Source: Venturia oleaginea (taxonomy: Eukaryota > Ascomycota > Dothideomycetes > Venturiales > Venturiaceae). Taken from it: 64,000 bases of DNA. Made by a program: the position numbers and the translations under genes. How positions within the stretch are numbered: position 1 is the stretch's first letter; every line of letters starts with the position of its first letter. Below, in pieces: positions 42,076 through 53,538 of this stretch. The DNA lies in contig JABMLP010000028.1 of NCBI GenBank assembly GCA_013176395.1, positions 463,281 to 527,280 on the forward strand, written 5' to 3'. The notes beneath the pieces are model-generated. The model was given only the letters and a program-made list of their open reading frames with translations, was not told where the DNA came from and searched no databases.

Positions 42076-42319
42076 TGTTAAGGGATGGAATCCTTCTCCC
42101 TAGCTTATCCATGACTGGATTCTCAATTGTTCTCTTGTTATTCTGCAAGCTGTCATGTTCTATTTAAAGATACATTCTAGAAGGATCTATTTGCAAGAGG
42201 AGGATTATATATACAAGCTATCCTTCCTGTACTTACGCTTTCTTCCTTGTACTTAGATACTTGAAATACAAGCTGTCTTCCCTCACTCGCGAAACACCTT
42301 TGAGGGTTGAACTCTTACA
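42076..42319 (-). repeat. Solo LTR, second copy of the TGTAAGAG family
   Basis: 244 bp, the reverse complement of the solo LTR at 28892-29136 with scattered differences. A perfect target duplication GTCTT flanks it (42071-42075 and 42320-42324). It is inserted in the NACHT remnant. Confidence 0.9.
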
Positions 42320-42715
42320 GTCTTTCTCTCATCGTAGACCTGTACGATCTTTGCCTGTAGCATATATTCTTCGCCATCGTCTCTAGCAGGCAACTGTCTG
42401 ACAAAACTGCCGAAAATTCCCTGTTGGTTGGCGGCGTATGGACATATTGCGGTCGCAGTGGAAGTAAGCCAGGCCATCGTCTTTGGATTCGTCTTTCAGT
42501 TGGTCGGTTAGCTTAGACACAAGCACGCTCTTTTCGGCTCCAGTGCGCCATTGGTTTTGATTAGCAAGATGTTTCACTGGGACAGTAGTAGAAGACTGAT
42601 GGATGCCGTGGCCGTGAAGCCAGAGAATTTGCGAATCGCTTGACTGATCCCACCATCCAAACTTGTCGTGCCTTACAATCCATTCTCCCGTGCTAGCCGT
42701 CCTCTTCCATTGCAC
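42320..42715 (-). pseudogene. NACHT-domain (NLR-type) gene remnant
   Basis: Reads as the P-loop region of fungal NLR-like STAND proteins: the lead-in WIVRHDKFGWWDQSSDSQ, then ILWLHG, an inserted or degraded stretch, GAEKSVLVSKL in place of the usual GxGKS/T loop, and LAYFHCDRN (the Walker-adjacent strand). A frameshift near 42440-42460 moves the continuing homology (FGSFVRQL... VQVYDERK) to another frame, and the solo LTR then cuts it at DERKT. No upstream effector domain or downstream repeats are found on the near side of the Tc1 element. Such genes act in fungal self/non-self recognition; this copy is dead. Confidence 0.7.
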
Positions 42716-43048
42716 TGATGGACACGTGAATGATCAAGGGACACCGATGTCTCCCAAACTGGGGAGCTGAGACACATTCATCATAAATATGCATATTAGG
42801 AGAGTATTTTCTTGGGCTGCGCGAGGTATTCTTGGATATTGTCAGAGGTTGCACCAATGGCACCATCGATGGTTCATGTATAGCTCATTCCACGACCTCG
42901 TGTTACAATGTTTCCCTGGTGTTCGGTTCACGATACAGCTGTGAGACGTGTACGACAAACGATTGGAGGCCGATATGAGCAACGTCAATGACGAGGATTT
43001 TCTGCAAGGGCAAGGAAAGAACATGGAAATGAAATGGGTGAAGGGGTA
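42716..43048. other. Spacer between the NACHT remnant and the Tc1/mariner element
   Basis: No gene is seen. It may be a decayed 5' part of the NACHT gene, but no homology could be recognised. Confidence 0.3.
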
Positions 43049-44335
43049 CAAGTGCTGTGCATGAACGGGCTGACACCCCCCCCTCCTGTCAATTTTGTCT
43101 CAGTCATGAAGCTAGCAAAATGAAGCAGACTTTGTATACATTACCACTTAGTGTGGCCGCCATTAGCTGCGATAACGGCTTGTACGCGCTCAGGCATCTC
43201 TTCTATATACTTAATAAAGTCATCTAGCTCAAGTTTAGCCCATTCTTCCTCAAGATACTGTCGTACATCTGCTTCCGAGTACGGAAAGCGCCTCCCAATT
43301 CTATATTTTAACAGCCGCCAGACATTCTCAATTGGGTTGAGATCTGGTGAATTAGCTGGCCAAGTCATCCTATTAAGGTTGTACTGAGAGTGTACTGCCT
43401 GAGTAAGCCTAGCCGTATGTACGGAGGCGTTATCTTCCATCAATATTGCTCGAAAGTAGCCTCCTATATGCTTCATCTCGTGAATATGACTATATACCCC
43501 TGGCAGAATATGCTCAGAGTATATAGCAGCAGTAACCTTGCCCCAAGCCTTCTCACAAACTACAAGAGGTCCCTTTGTTGTCCCAGAAATACAGCCATGA
43601 GCCATCCAAGAAGAATAACCTCGAAACTTTGGTAATAAGCAAGAAGGTTCATACTTCTCCTCAGGCCTCCTTGTTACGTATATGACGCCAAAGCCTCCTG
43701 TTGTAAAAGATGCCTCGTTTGTCCAGAGGACACGTTTCCACTGCTCAAAGTCCCAATATTCGTGACGTATTGCCCATTGTAGTCTTGCCGCTCGGTGCGC
43801 CTCCGTAAGAAGAGGCTTCTCGACGGCGGTACGGCGGAAGAATCTCTCGCATTTAAAGGCTTGAAAAAGGGTTCTCCGGCAGGCTTGAATACCCTCAATC
43901 GAGGCAATCTGCTCAAGCGGCATTCGTCGGTGTAGAGCATCCTGGGTAGCTCGGTTGATTAGACGGTGGCGGCGGTGGATTGTAAGCATAAATGGCCTGC
44001 CAGGTGGCTTACGAGGAGTATAATAGCTTTCTTGAATACAAAGAATAACCGTAGATCGAGCAAGGCGAAGCTTTCGAGCGATTTGGGTCTTGTTCCATTC
44101 TGCAAGGTGGTATAAGGTGAGGATCTGAGTACGCTCGCGCTCAGAGAGACGTTGGCCTTTCGGCCGCTCAGGATCACGAAATGATTGACGGTTCTTATGC
44201 TTGCCAGGCATTTGAAGCTGTATAATGAAGAATATGAGGTGATAGTAAAGGTAGAGTCTGCTTTATTTTGCTAGGTTCATGACTTAGACAAGATTGACAG
44301 GGGGGGGGTGTCAGCCCGTTCATGCACAGCACTTG
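43049..44335 (-). mobile_element. Tc1/mariner transposon, 1287 bp
   Basis: Long terminal inverted repeats of about 85-90 bp begin CAAGTGCTGTGCATGAACGG on each side (43049 onward and the complement ending at 44335). They are flanked by the TA target duplication (43047-43048 and 44336-44337). A C-run next to the end (about 43075) differs slightly in length between the two repeats. The single transposase gene fills most of the interior. Confidence 0.93.
43141..44211 (-). CDS. Tc1/mariner transposase, 356 aa
   Basis: Full-length transposase frame with an ATG at 44209-44211 and no stops. The N-terminal helix-turn-helix (SERERTQILTLYHLAEWNKTQ) and second DNA-binding helix pair are followed by a DDE/DDD core. 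The second acidic residue is in ILMEDNASVH and the third region in NSPDLNPIENVW. The first catalytic motif reads VLWTNEASF, with Asn where the family has Asp. That Asp coordinates a catalytic metal, so the protein is probably inactive although its frame is perfect. Confidence 0.9.
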   Translation of the reverse strand: MPGKHKNRQSFRDPERPKGQRLSERERTQILTLYHLAEWNKTQIARKLRLARSTVILCIQESYYTPRKPPGRPFMLTIHRRHRLINRATQDALHRRMPLEQIASIEGIQACRRTLFQAFKCERFFRRTAVEKPLLTEAHRAARLQWAIRHEYWDFEQWKRVLWTNEASFTTGGFGVIYVTRRPEEKYEPSCLLPKFRGYSSWMAHGCISGTTKGPLVVCEKAWGKVTAAIYSEHILPGVYSHIHEMKHIGGYFRAILMEDNASVHTARLTQAVHSQYNLNRMTWPANSPDLNPIENVWRLLKYRIGRRFPYSEADVRQYLEEEWAKLELDDFIKYIEEMPERVQAVIAANGGHTKW

Positions 44336-44686
44336 TAGAAGAGCGTGATGCAAGCACAGCAGGGTGCGCGGACATCTCAGACGGGTAGCTCCCATGAAGC
44401 TCAGCCACACTTTTGATAGCCCCACCCTGCAGCACTTGATACCGCGAGCACATTGTCTACTCTTGCACCCCTGATCTGATGCAAACAATTCTGCCTCAAA
44501 GAACAACTGCTATCATACCATCTCTCTACCGCTATTCTCGGTTACATCCCCGAATCACGACTAGTTACCACCGCTCCATCTCCCAGTACCTGATACTCGA
44601 TCACTCAACCAACACCTCTCCCCAACCCCTCCTCCGCTGATACCTACCACATATGAAGTCGCATACCACCAGATGAGCACGGCCCA

Positions 44687-46786
44687 ATGGCCCGAGGAGG
44701 AGCAGGAGGCTTCGCGGTAACGCGTCTCTTCATTCACGACGAAGAATTGGGAAAGAAAGACGATGACTATCCCGCCAAACATAATCGCGCTGCACTCTGG
44801 AACAGCAGCACAACCGTGTCTCCCGCCTTGAGATACCGCGCTCGAAAGAGATGGATCATAATAACTGCCGCACTCTTTGCAGTATGGATATTCTGGCATT
44901 ATATGCCTGCCGACATACTGGATCCCTCTCCACGACCATTGATGCCTGGTCAGGAGAGGCCGCAGGGAAAGTCTGGGACCGATGGCTTTGGCGCACCGAG
45001 GGGACCGCCGCCAGGCTTTGGGAATAGCAAGAAGGTGAAGCAGGAAGAGTTGGATCACTTTTATGATGGGGATGTACGATTCTACCAGTTGCCTCAATCG
45101 CTGCATGCCATCTCAGGGACGAATGGGCATCAGAGGAGGAATAAGAACGTCATGTTCGCTGCATCCAACTTGAAGAGTCTGGCTGTCCTGGTACCGATAG
45201 CATGCGAGATGGATGGGCGGGGCGGTAACTTTGTACATGTTGCTATCACTGTAAGGAGTGAACTGAGCTTGGAAGAGATTCTGCAAATCAATGGTGTGGA
45301 CAGAAATACTTGCAAGGTGTTTTGGCATGATGCGCGGCCGGATTATCCCAGATACAGCTCCGACTTCAGAGCTGAGGCTGCTGTGGCTGCGGCTATGGAT
45401 CACATCGAGATCTTCATACATCCGCAGGTGGTTATCACCGACGACTCCATGGTGGAGGATGCCTGGTTTACGAGACAGATGCGTCTCAAGGCGAAACAAT
45501 ACAATTGGCCCGTTATTGAACTGCCAGCTGGAAAGCAGGACAGGCTGAAGTGGATCACAAGGCTGGAGACGAGAGCACTGGCAACATGGCATAAATCAAG
45601 TGTTGACATTGTCATACAAGCTCCCACGGTCAGTTTCGGAGCCCTGATGCGCCTCCTCAAATCCCTCTCCGCGGCAGACTATTCTGGTCTCACACCTCCG
45701 CGAATCATAGTTGAGCTGCCAGCAGAAATCGACTCAATGACACGAGACTACCTCAGTCACTATGTTTGGCCACCATCGTCCGCCCTCCAGCCAGTGCTCT
45801 CAAGCCAACTCATCGTTCGCCATCGCATCCCAGGTCAAAAGATTTCAGCTGAGGCTGCCTCAGTCCGTCTCTTCGAATCCTTCTATCCCGCAAGCGTCGA
45901 CGAATCGCACGTCCTTCTCCTCTCCGCAAACGCACAACTCTCACCTGCATACTTTCACTATCTCAAATATAACCTCCTCTTCTACAAGTATTCGGAATCG
46001 AGTCACATTTTCTCTTCCGTCATCGCTGGGATAAGTCTTGACCTCCCGTCCGCACACCTAAATGGCTCGGCACCATTTGCGCCACCTGATTATACCACTC
46101 TTGAATCAGCAGTGCTACAACGAATAAAACCAGTGCATAAAAAGACAAATCCACCCTTCTTGTGGCAGGCACCAAACAACAATGCCGCACTCTATTTTGG
46201 AGATAAATGGGTTGAATTACATTCGTTCCTGCAGCATCGGCTTACAAAGTTTCACAATACACCTGATGCAGCGGTTCTTCATAAGACTGTGTCCGAACAA
46301 TTTCCCGCTTGGATGGAATATGCACTTGAATTTATGAGGGCGAGAGGATACAGTCTCTTGTACCCAGCCAGTTCTCCAAATTCCCATGCATGGGTTACGA
46401 TACACGAAGAACAATACCATGCGCCCGAGGAGTTCATCGCCCCCTCCACTGCTGCGAGTGTTGCGAGCGAAGCAACAGCACCACCTAAACCATTGAGCGA
46501 ACCTTTTCTCGCACCCAAGCCCGCTGTCATCTTAGCACCAAAGAGCAACGAACAACCACTGGCAGCAATGCTCAAACAAAACCTTGATGCCATCCTTCCT
46601 TACCAGGTCGAGGACCCGGACTTAAATTCAGTACCGAAATTGGCGTTTAACGGCTTGTCATTGCAATCGCATGAGGTGTCTGAGTATGCGCATAAATTTA
46701 CTAATTCTTTCCGGAAAGACGTTGGTGGGTGCAGGGATGATTTGAAGGATGGGAAGAGAGGTGAGGTCGAAGATCTGTTCTGCTGA
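44687..46786 (+). CDS. Type II membrane glycosyltransferase-like protein, 699 aa
   Basis: A single-exon gene for a fungal protein often labelled glycosyltransferase 2 family; the donor and acceptor are unknown. A cytoplasmic N-terminus of about 55 residues with basic residues next to the membrane precedes a single membrane segment (IIITAALFAVWIFWHYM, about 57-73). A Pro/Gly-rich stem and a large luminal domain follow. In that domain a segment with VVITDDSMVEDAWF and a RLLKSLSAADYSGLTPPRIIVELP stretch resemble nucleotide-sugar-binding folds. The C-terminal 100 residues are Ala/Pro-rich and polar. The ATG at 44687 is the first in frame. The exact family is from memory; membership in the Golgi-type enzymes is an inference from topology. 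Confidence 0.75.
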   Translation: MARGGAGGFAVTRLFIHDEELGKKDDDYPAKHNRAALWNSSTTVSPALRYRARKRWIIITAALFAVWIFWHYMPADILDPSPRPLMPGQERPQGKSGTDGFGAPRGPPPGFGNSKKVKQEELDHFYDGDVRFYQLPQSLHAISGTNGHQRRNKNVMFAASNLKSLAVLVPIACEMDGRGGNFVHVAITVRSELSLEEILQINGVDRNTCKVFWHDARPDYPRYSSDFRAEAAVAAAMDHIEIFIHPQVVITDDSMVEDAWFTRQMRLKAKQYNWPVIELPAGKQDRLKWITRLETRALATWHKSSVDIVIQAPTVSFGALMRLLKSLSAADYSGLTPPRIIVELPAEIDSMTRDYLSHYVWPPSSALQPVLSSQLIVRHRIPGQKISAEAASVRLFESFYPASVDESHVLLLSANAQLSPAYFHYLKYNLLFYKYSESSHIFSSVIAGISLDLPSAHLNGSAPFAPPDYTTLESAVLQRIKPVHKKTNPPFLWQAPNNNAALYFGDKWVELHSFLQHRLTKFHNTPDAAVLHKTVSEQFPAWMEYALEFMRARGYSLLYPASSPNSHAWVTIHEEQYHAPEEFIAPSTAASVASEATAPPKPLSEPFLAPKPAVILAPKSNEQPLAAMLKQNLDAILPYQVEDPDLNSVPKLAFNGLSLQSHEVSEYAHKFTNSFRKDVGGCRDDLKDGKRGEVEDLFC

Positions 46787-49700
46787 TGGACGGCACGCGC
46801 TATACAAAGGTGGTGTGACGTAGCGAACGAGAAAAAGGCCGCGTGAATGGAGGAATGCAGAGAGCGGGATGGAGTGACGCGGAACTTTTTTTTATTGGAT
46901 GAAAATGAAAACGGTGCGCGTTTGCTCGCTAGGATTCTCGGGTTGAGATTGCGGACGTGGCGCTGAGATGGGTGGCCTGAGGGACGAGATGGTGCGGTTA
47001 TCGGGGTCGTGTCTTAGTTTATAATCATGGATTGAACTAGGTGGTGGTAGTGTAGTACTGGTTGCGCGAGAATGAATTTCTGGGGACTTAATCATGGCAG
47101 AATTGGCACGAGGCATTGGATAGAATGGGATATGAATCGATACCTAGTTCCACTTTTTTTGTCCTTTTTTTTTTGTCTTTGTCTTTGTCTTCATTTTTGG
47201 AGGAGATGAGTTCTTTTCTCCCCCTGTTTTATTTTTTGCTCACTTGGATTAGGTACAGAAGAACCACCATATTTTGCTATGTTGTTTCGGTAATGGGTTC
47301 ATAACTGAATGGTGGGGATTCGAGATGTTGAGTGGACTTTTTAGCATGACACAAATTTTGAGCGACGGCTTTACTATCCATCTTATGAGATGTTCTAAGG
47401 CGCGAGGGATAAAAAAGGGGAAATATAATCTCTGATCTGATCCATGGGAGTGACAAGGGGGGGGGGGGGGGGGTTTCAATTTTTTTTTATCATTTTACTG
47501 GACTTCTGGTTTTCTCTCGACTCTCGCCTGGTGTCCTGTCCCTGATATCTTCATGCCTTGATGTCTTGATTTCTCCGCTCACGCTACTTTTTCTGGATTC
47601 TGCAGCCACGGCGTTGGATATTGTAAAAAGATGATGTTTTATCGTCCCCTTTTATTTTTGAAAAAGATGTAGAGGGAGTTCTTGTGTGGAAATCGCGTTT
47701 CGAGATTTCGAAGCGTTGGTTTCCAGGGCTAGATTTCGTGGGATGGGGAGGGTGAAGGGCGCGTCGTGTTTGCCCTATATTTGTGAGCCTGGCTTTTCTC
47801 GGTTGGAAGGCGGCTTGGATGTTTGGAAGGGCATTGGTGGGTCCGGCTTCTGACTGTTTTCCTAAAGATATCGGTGGGGACTTGGGGGTTTGGTCGGGAG
47901 TTAGGCATGGTGAATGGTTGATTGGATGAGCTGATCGTAAACTGAGTGGTACTCATTGTCGCACGGAACAGGGTGGCTTTATATAAAGTGTCCGGCACGA
48001 CACGGATTCGTGTGGCTTTTTTGAACTTGCCTTGGTTTCTTGCGTCGGTTTGCCCAGAGGAGAAAATGTCGGCGTGACGATGGGTCTGCTGCTGGAGCGG
48101 TGAAGGCTCGGATTTTGTTCGTGGCTCAGGCCAGGAAGTACTGTATAGCTCGAGCAGGCTGGGATATGGATGGAGAGCAGGTAGTGTTGGCGCCGTCGGG
48201 CTGCAGGTTTTGGAACGAGTCGATGTCGGTGAGGCTTATATCGCTTTTGCTGAGCTCCATTTCGAGTTCGCGGACCAGTTTCCCGGGATATTTCGGAAAT
48301 GGGATGGTTGTGAGTTGGTCCTATTGCTTCCATTCCATAGTTGATGGGATCTCAGCTTGCATTTGGGTATCGACGATGTGGACTGAGAAGGACGCGGTCT
48401 TGATGGAGAGAAACGAGTAGCAGACTTGATAGCTTATCGAAGGCGTCGGACTGGATTCGTCATGCTGGTAGACCTGGGAAGATTCCATACAAGAGAAGTT
48501 GACAGAGATGTGAGGGTCGAGAGTATTCGAAGGACGGTCGTCGCGCGATATGAGATAGAAACTGGTCATATCTTCATTTGTCTGAATTCTATCCCGTCTT
48601 TCTCAAGAATATCCTCCATCGCGTTTGCCTCGGTGGAAAAAGGCAGAAACATCGCAACAAAAGTCGGGTGACACAGTACATATATTTATCCATCATGAAA
48701 GAGGATCCAATTGGATCTTTCGAGGTTGCAGAGTAGGAGTTGACTGGGGCGGTTTGGACCGCCGTTGTACCCGAGAAATGGCGTAGATGGTTAACCACAG
48801 GATGCCGTGCATGGGCATATAAACATATTGAAAAGGAGATATTGCAGATTTAGGCCGGGATTCCCCAGCTTTTGGGGGAGAAGAGGGGGGCATGATGGAA
48901 AAAATTGATCTGAGTAGGTCTGTTCGATGTTGGAGGTGTATCGTGAACGATGAGGCTGATTTTTTTCCCTTCCATACGCGATGTGCAGGCGTCGCTGATT
49001 CATATACTACGCCGAGTCCATGACGCTGACGAACAATTACGAACGAGCCCCGCTGAACTTGGTTATTGGGATTTCCTGTAATGGTTAGGTATTTGTGTTT
49101 CTGGGTTGCTGAATTTTGGTAAGCTTGGGCTCTGGATCTGGCTGGACGCTGCACCAATCAGGGGACCGAGGAAGGCACGGAGAAAACTCGGGTTCTTACA
49201 TCTTGGTGATGATGTCTGAGGTCTGGGGCAATTTGAGATTCCTTCTTTTGACAAATTGATCTTGATGCCTACTCGAAATTCGGGGAATCCTTGATTGAGA
49301 CCACTGTTGATGTATAGATTTGGAGGAAAACTCCACGAGAAGTGTGGAACTCTGTGGCCCCCTTTTGCGATTTGCGGATACATTTCCCGCGTCCTGATCT
49401 GTTCAAGCTTGAAGTTTGGTCCTATTCGTTCTGTGGTTCGGGTATGTATTTTTAGTTTGGAGTTGAGAAGAGGGTGGTTCAGGCTCTGGTTCACAACACC
49501 AGTGGGTTGCAATCCTGGAGTCGGCTCACCTAAGACTGGTACTGGCAATAGCTGGTTTCGATATACCTGAAGATCAGGAAGATGGTGTATTAAATGATTC
49601 AGTCTCTGTCCTGCAGTTTTCGATACACACCAGTCCTCAACGAGCGTCAATCAGCGACACTTGGACAAGACAAGCAAGCCGGAGAAAGGTGCGTCGTCGA

Positions 49701-50732
49701 CACGATGTTCAGGCCGAATTCTCCTTCCCTTCCGAGTATACGCTGGTAATCTTTACCCTCCTTTCCAAGACATCGACTCCAAGGACTTTGCATTGCGTGC
49801 TGATAACGCGATAAATAGCGTCCCTCTTCGAACATCTCTTCCTTACTGTAGAGTCCGTACCCAGGAACCTACGGATTCAATCGAATAAATGTTTCTTCGG
49901 GATCTGATTTGTTACCATAGCAAGATTCGGGGTGATTTTGACAGCTGTACTACTACTGCTGCAGACTCCAGCCTTACGTAGATTGCTCCAATGCAAGTTA
50001 CGCGTGCACTTCCGCGATCGACGGTGCATTCCCCGTTTCTTTTAGCCTAGCTTAGTGTAGCGCTAGTTCTTCGCTCATCCTGGAGCGCGGATGTGATGAG
50101 CGTCATGGTATTTGGACGAAGAGATAGAGTTTCTTGTTGCCATCTCTTGCTGGTTGCGGTATCTTGATTTCAAATATTGATCTAAAACCATTTTCCTGAC
50201 GAGGACTATCTGAATTGTTTGGTGGGTAAAAATGTGAAAAAGGGTGAATTAGAGACGCGATTGAGAAGCGAAGTTGCGGCTGTTGTTGTTGTTGTTGCTT
50301 TTTCAGCTTATCGAAGACGCTGACGTTGTGACACCTGGGGAGGACCTCAAGAATTTGCTTTGTGACTTCACCTCTTCTTCAAATCATCTTCAATGTATAC
50401 TTGTCAGATTCCCATTTAATCGCTGTTTGGTGTCCGTTTATACATACCTGAATCGTAATGTCTTGCTGGGTCTTGCAAAGAAAGAGATATCTCCAGAATG
50501 AGGCTGCCGGAATGTTCGGGAATAAGAGAGTACAATCTTGCGACGATGAGGTTATGGATGTGAACGCGTGGGCAATCCTCAGATTCTAAAATCACTAAAA
50601 GCTAATTATCATCTCCAGCCTTGTCTCCAGGAAAGCGTCAATTGATCAAAGGCCCCTGCCTCCGCTGCTCAGATTGCCAGCAGGCATGTCATCTATCTAC
50701 ATGAAACACAACGAACACCATTCTAATCATAG
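46787..50732. other. Long region without an assignable gene
   Basis: Many medium open frames lie on the minus strand (for example 47729-47998, 47953-48333, 48693-49157, 49063-49650), rich in Pro, Ser and Arg, but none shows a domain or a convincing exon chain. A run of 17 G lies at 47457-47473 and T-runs near 47150-47175. The low-complexity sequence suggests long UTRs or a decayed gene. Confidence 0.35.
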
Positions 50733-51487
50733 CCATAGAAATCCGCAACCAGATCTACTCTCTCGTCCTGGGAACAATCTCTTTCCACGTCTACGCCCGC
50801 AAACCAACAGAAGGAGAAAATGAAGCAAAGGTCGACTATTACACCTGTACCGTTCCCGATTCCCATCACCACCTCAAATCGGGTCTGCAACATCCTGAAT
50901 GGCTCCAACAACACATGCCCTGCTTCACCACTGGCTCAGCTCACCTCCCAAACCTCGAATTAAAATTCACTTGCCGTCAAATCTACGCTGAGACGAGACT
51001 TCTTCCTTACTCGACCAACGAGTTCACTTTCGTGGCACCGAGTTCGCTACAGACATATGTCGAAAGCGTCTTATCACCTGAGCAAGCCAAGGCATTGAGA
51101 ACGCTGAGGATCTGGACTCCTGTTGAGCCGGGGACTCCCACCTCCGCTAATACAGATTCCACGGACACCACTACGTGGAATTCCTGGGTCCCTTCTTCAA
51201 AAATCGTGGATGGAGGATTACTTAGTGGTATTCGAGAACTGAAGTTGCGTATATCCGTTTTTTCCGGCGACGATGGTGAAGCTCACTGGACGGATATGAG
51301 AGAAATCCGGGGACTGTTTGGTTTCTCTGGATCGGCGCGTCTGAAGAGAGTTAGTGTTTCTATTGGGCAGGATGAAGAGAGTGGGCTTGTTTATGAAAGA
51401 GCTTTGATTCAGGCTTATGCTGAAGAAGTAAGGAAGAGGATGCTTGGGATTCGCGTTTCTAAAGTTGCGGTTGGTGGAGGAGATTAA
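50733..51487 (+). CDS. DUF7730-like protein, 3' exon only
   Basis: The frame reads IEIRNQIYSLVLG (residues typical of the start of fungal DUF7730/F-box-like proteins, usually LPxEIRNxIY) and continues to LELKFTCRQIYAETRLLPYSTNEFTF, the second conserved block of the family. It ends with a stop at 51485. It opens after a plausible intron acceptor (CATAG, 50728-50732); the upstream exon with the ATG could not be found. It is about 250 residues, shorter than most family members. The role of these proteins is unknown. It could be a partial pseudogene. Confidence 0.55.
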
Positions 51488-52449
51488 CTGGGCAAGTTGC
51501 TGAAGTGGTGAGGATGTAGAGAAGATAGGGCTCTTTGTTTTGAGTAAGGTGTTTTGGTGTATGGCATTCTTGTTGATTTCCGCGTGGCTAATCTGTCATT
51601 CGATTGTGTGAAGATCAAGGCCCATAAAGTATGGCTGCAACTCACCTTCCGTTCATCGAACTTTGGGGATTCCTTCCAATTCAAAGATCTCAGTATTAGG
51701 ATTGATCTTGATACATTTCTAGAGATCTTTCGGATTGTATTACTTGAGATCGCTGCACCAGCATCACTTCGAATCTACTGATTCAGAGAATCATCGTCAT
51801 TCTAGCGGCTATTGTCGGCTGGACATGCTGTATGGGTGCAACATCTTTGCGCCTCATACAATATATAAAACCCTTTCCAGTGAGCATCTATATGTCGGAT
51901 ATACGTACTACTTATCACTTATACTTCACAGCACCGCTTTGAGATAACCAACGACGTTTTTTGCATCGGACGGAGGAACAACATGGCGAGTCCCTCATTG
52001 GCGTTGAATGTTTCCATCATCCTCCACGGTATAACCGAGGTTAAGAAGCTTCTCCGCAATCGCAAATAAAGTGAGTGTGTCTAGAAATTAGTCATAAACA
52101 TCATTAAGTTGGGAAGAAAAGACTTGCCAGTGTTGTCGGATTGCTCTTTGATACAAGCATCCCATCCATAACTAGCCCACGGCTCATCATAAAAACATAC
52201 GCTTTTCCTCTGGCAAACCGCGTCTGCATGCTCGAAATACAGGAAGTACATAAGTTCACAGCAGTAGAAGTGACTTTTGGGCTACCGCTTGTAAGATTAC
52301 CTAGATTTGTGTTCTGGGTGGCGGCTAGGACTTCGCCTCCGTGGACTTCATTCCAAACTTTGTCGTCTACTTTGATAGCGTTGGGAGGTCAATGCGGACC
52401 CCGTCGATAACGACGAAGCGCTCGAAGCCACAGAAGATTCGGGGTCAAT
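51488..52449. other. Intergenic, no clear gene
   Basis: AT-rich with short frames only. The left end is the 3' UTR of the DUF7730-like gene. Confidence 0.35.
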
Positions 52450-52840
52450 CTGTTCATTCAGGGGTGACACCACCAATCTTCAATGCCATCGATGGATGCT
52501 CACAAGCTCTGTCTTTCCTGCTGAAGAATAGGGTCGATATTAACATGTAATGTCGACTCCACTCGCGCCTTGCTTGAACACGGCGTGAATCTCGATACTT
52601 CTGAGACAACATGGCTTCACGACGCAGCCTTGAAAAATGAAAGAGAAATGGTCTTGTTTCTTCTCAACCACGGATTATGCTCGAGTCGGCGAGCACGAGA
52701 CCGCATTGCAAGCTGCTACTATGAGCAGGGACCTCGATTTCGTTATAATCTTGATCGAGCGTCGTACTGATAAAAATGCCAAAGGAGGGAGAATGGATTG
52801 GCCCTCACAGCGTCCAAGTCGTCTGAGAAATAAATAAGTA
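52450..52840 (+). pseudogene. Ankyrin-repeat gene remnant
   Basis: Ankyrin-like blocks appear in successive frames: FNAIDGCSQALSFLLKNRVDIN, then LLEHGVNLDTSETTWLHDAALKNEREMVLFLLNHG, then HETALQAATMSRDLDFVIILIERRTDKNAKGG. Each block is a normal ankyrin helix pair, but they are separated by frame changes near 52545 and 52680. There is no start or upstream domain. Such repeats commonly form the C-terminus of NLR-type proteins, but nothing links this fragment to the NACHT remnant 10 kb away. Confidence 0.55.
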
Positions 52841-53538
52841 TAATCTGGGTTTTAGAGCACAACGGAGCTGACGATGGACATTCTCATCCCAATCGGCGAC
52901 GAGGTCATCGTGGTAGAGGTGGTTGTGGCAGAGGCAGAGGACATCGCATGCGTAGATCGCTATAATCGACTATCTCACAGGCGCAATGGACCAGCGAATC
53001 AATAGCTATGCCCCAGTTTAGCTCGAATCCTATCACCAGAATGCTTCCCACTCGATACCTACTGATGGTGAATAATGTAGAATTTGAGGGACTCTGCTGG
53101 CTTTAACGAGAAAATTTGGGCCGAAGCTCGAAGTTAAATCCAAATGAAAATGGGATATTCTGCCAATAATGAGGAAGTTGAAGATGTCCGAGAAGGGTCC
53201 TTGGGGATTGTTTTGTCTCCAATAAACTCTTTCGATGCATATGGAGAATACGCTGGACCTTCAAATCATCAAGCTGGCAAATATTTCCCAGCAGACTCGA
53301 TTTGGAGTCGAGACCGGTAAACTTCTGGAAAATATATTTCGGGAATTTCCAGGAATTGATCGATATCGTTTGCGAGCATCAAGGATCGTCATGCAGCATC
53401 TGTACTCGTGGAACTCGAAGATTAGAGGAGGTTATTCATGAGAGAGGGTGGTGGTCGATTGGTCATTCTAGAATGCTTTAATGAAGTCGAATGATCGCTA
53501 TGGTCGAATCTAACCGCATTTTCGATAAAATCCATCCT
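52841..53538. other. Intergenic, no clear gene
   Basis: No domain-bearing frame. It includes the 3' flank of the chorismate mutase gene. Confidence 0.4.

Noticed and set aside
47457..47473. 17-base G run as a functional G-quadruplex
   Set aside because: A plain homopolymer; its length is liable to sequencing error and no other G-tracts flank it.
49063..49650. 195-codon minus-strand frame as a gene
   Set aside because: No domain, low-complexity composition and no supporting splice sites; left as part of an unassigned region.
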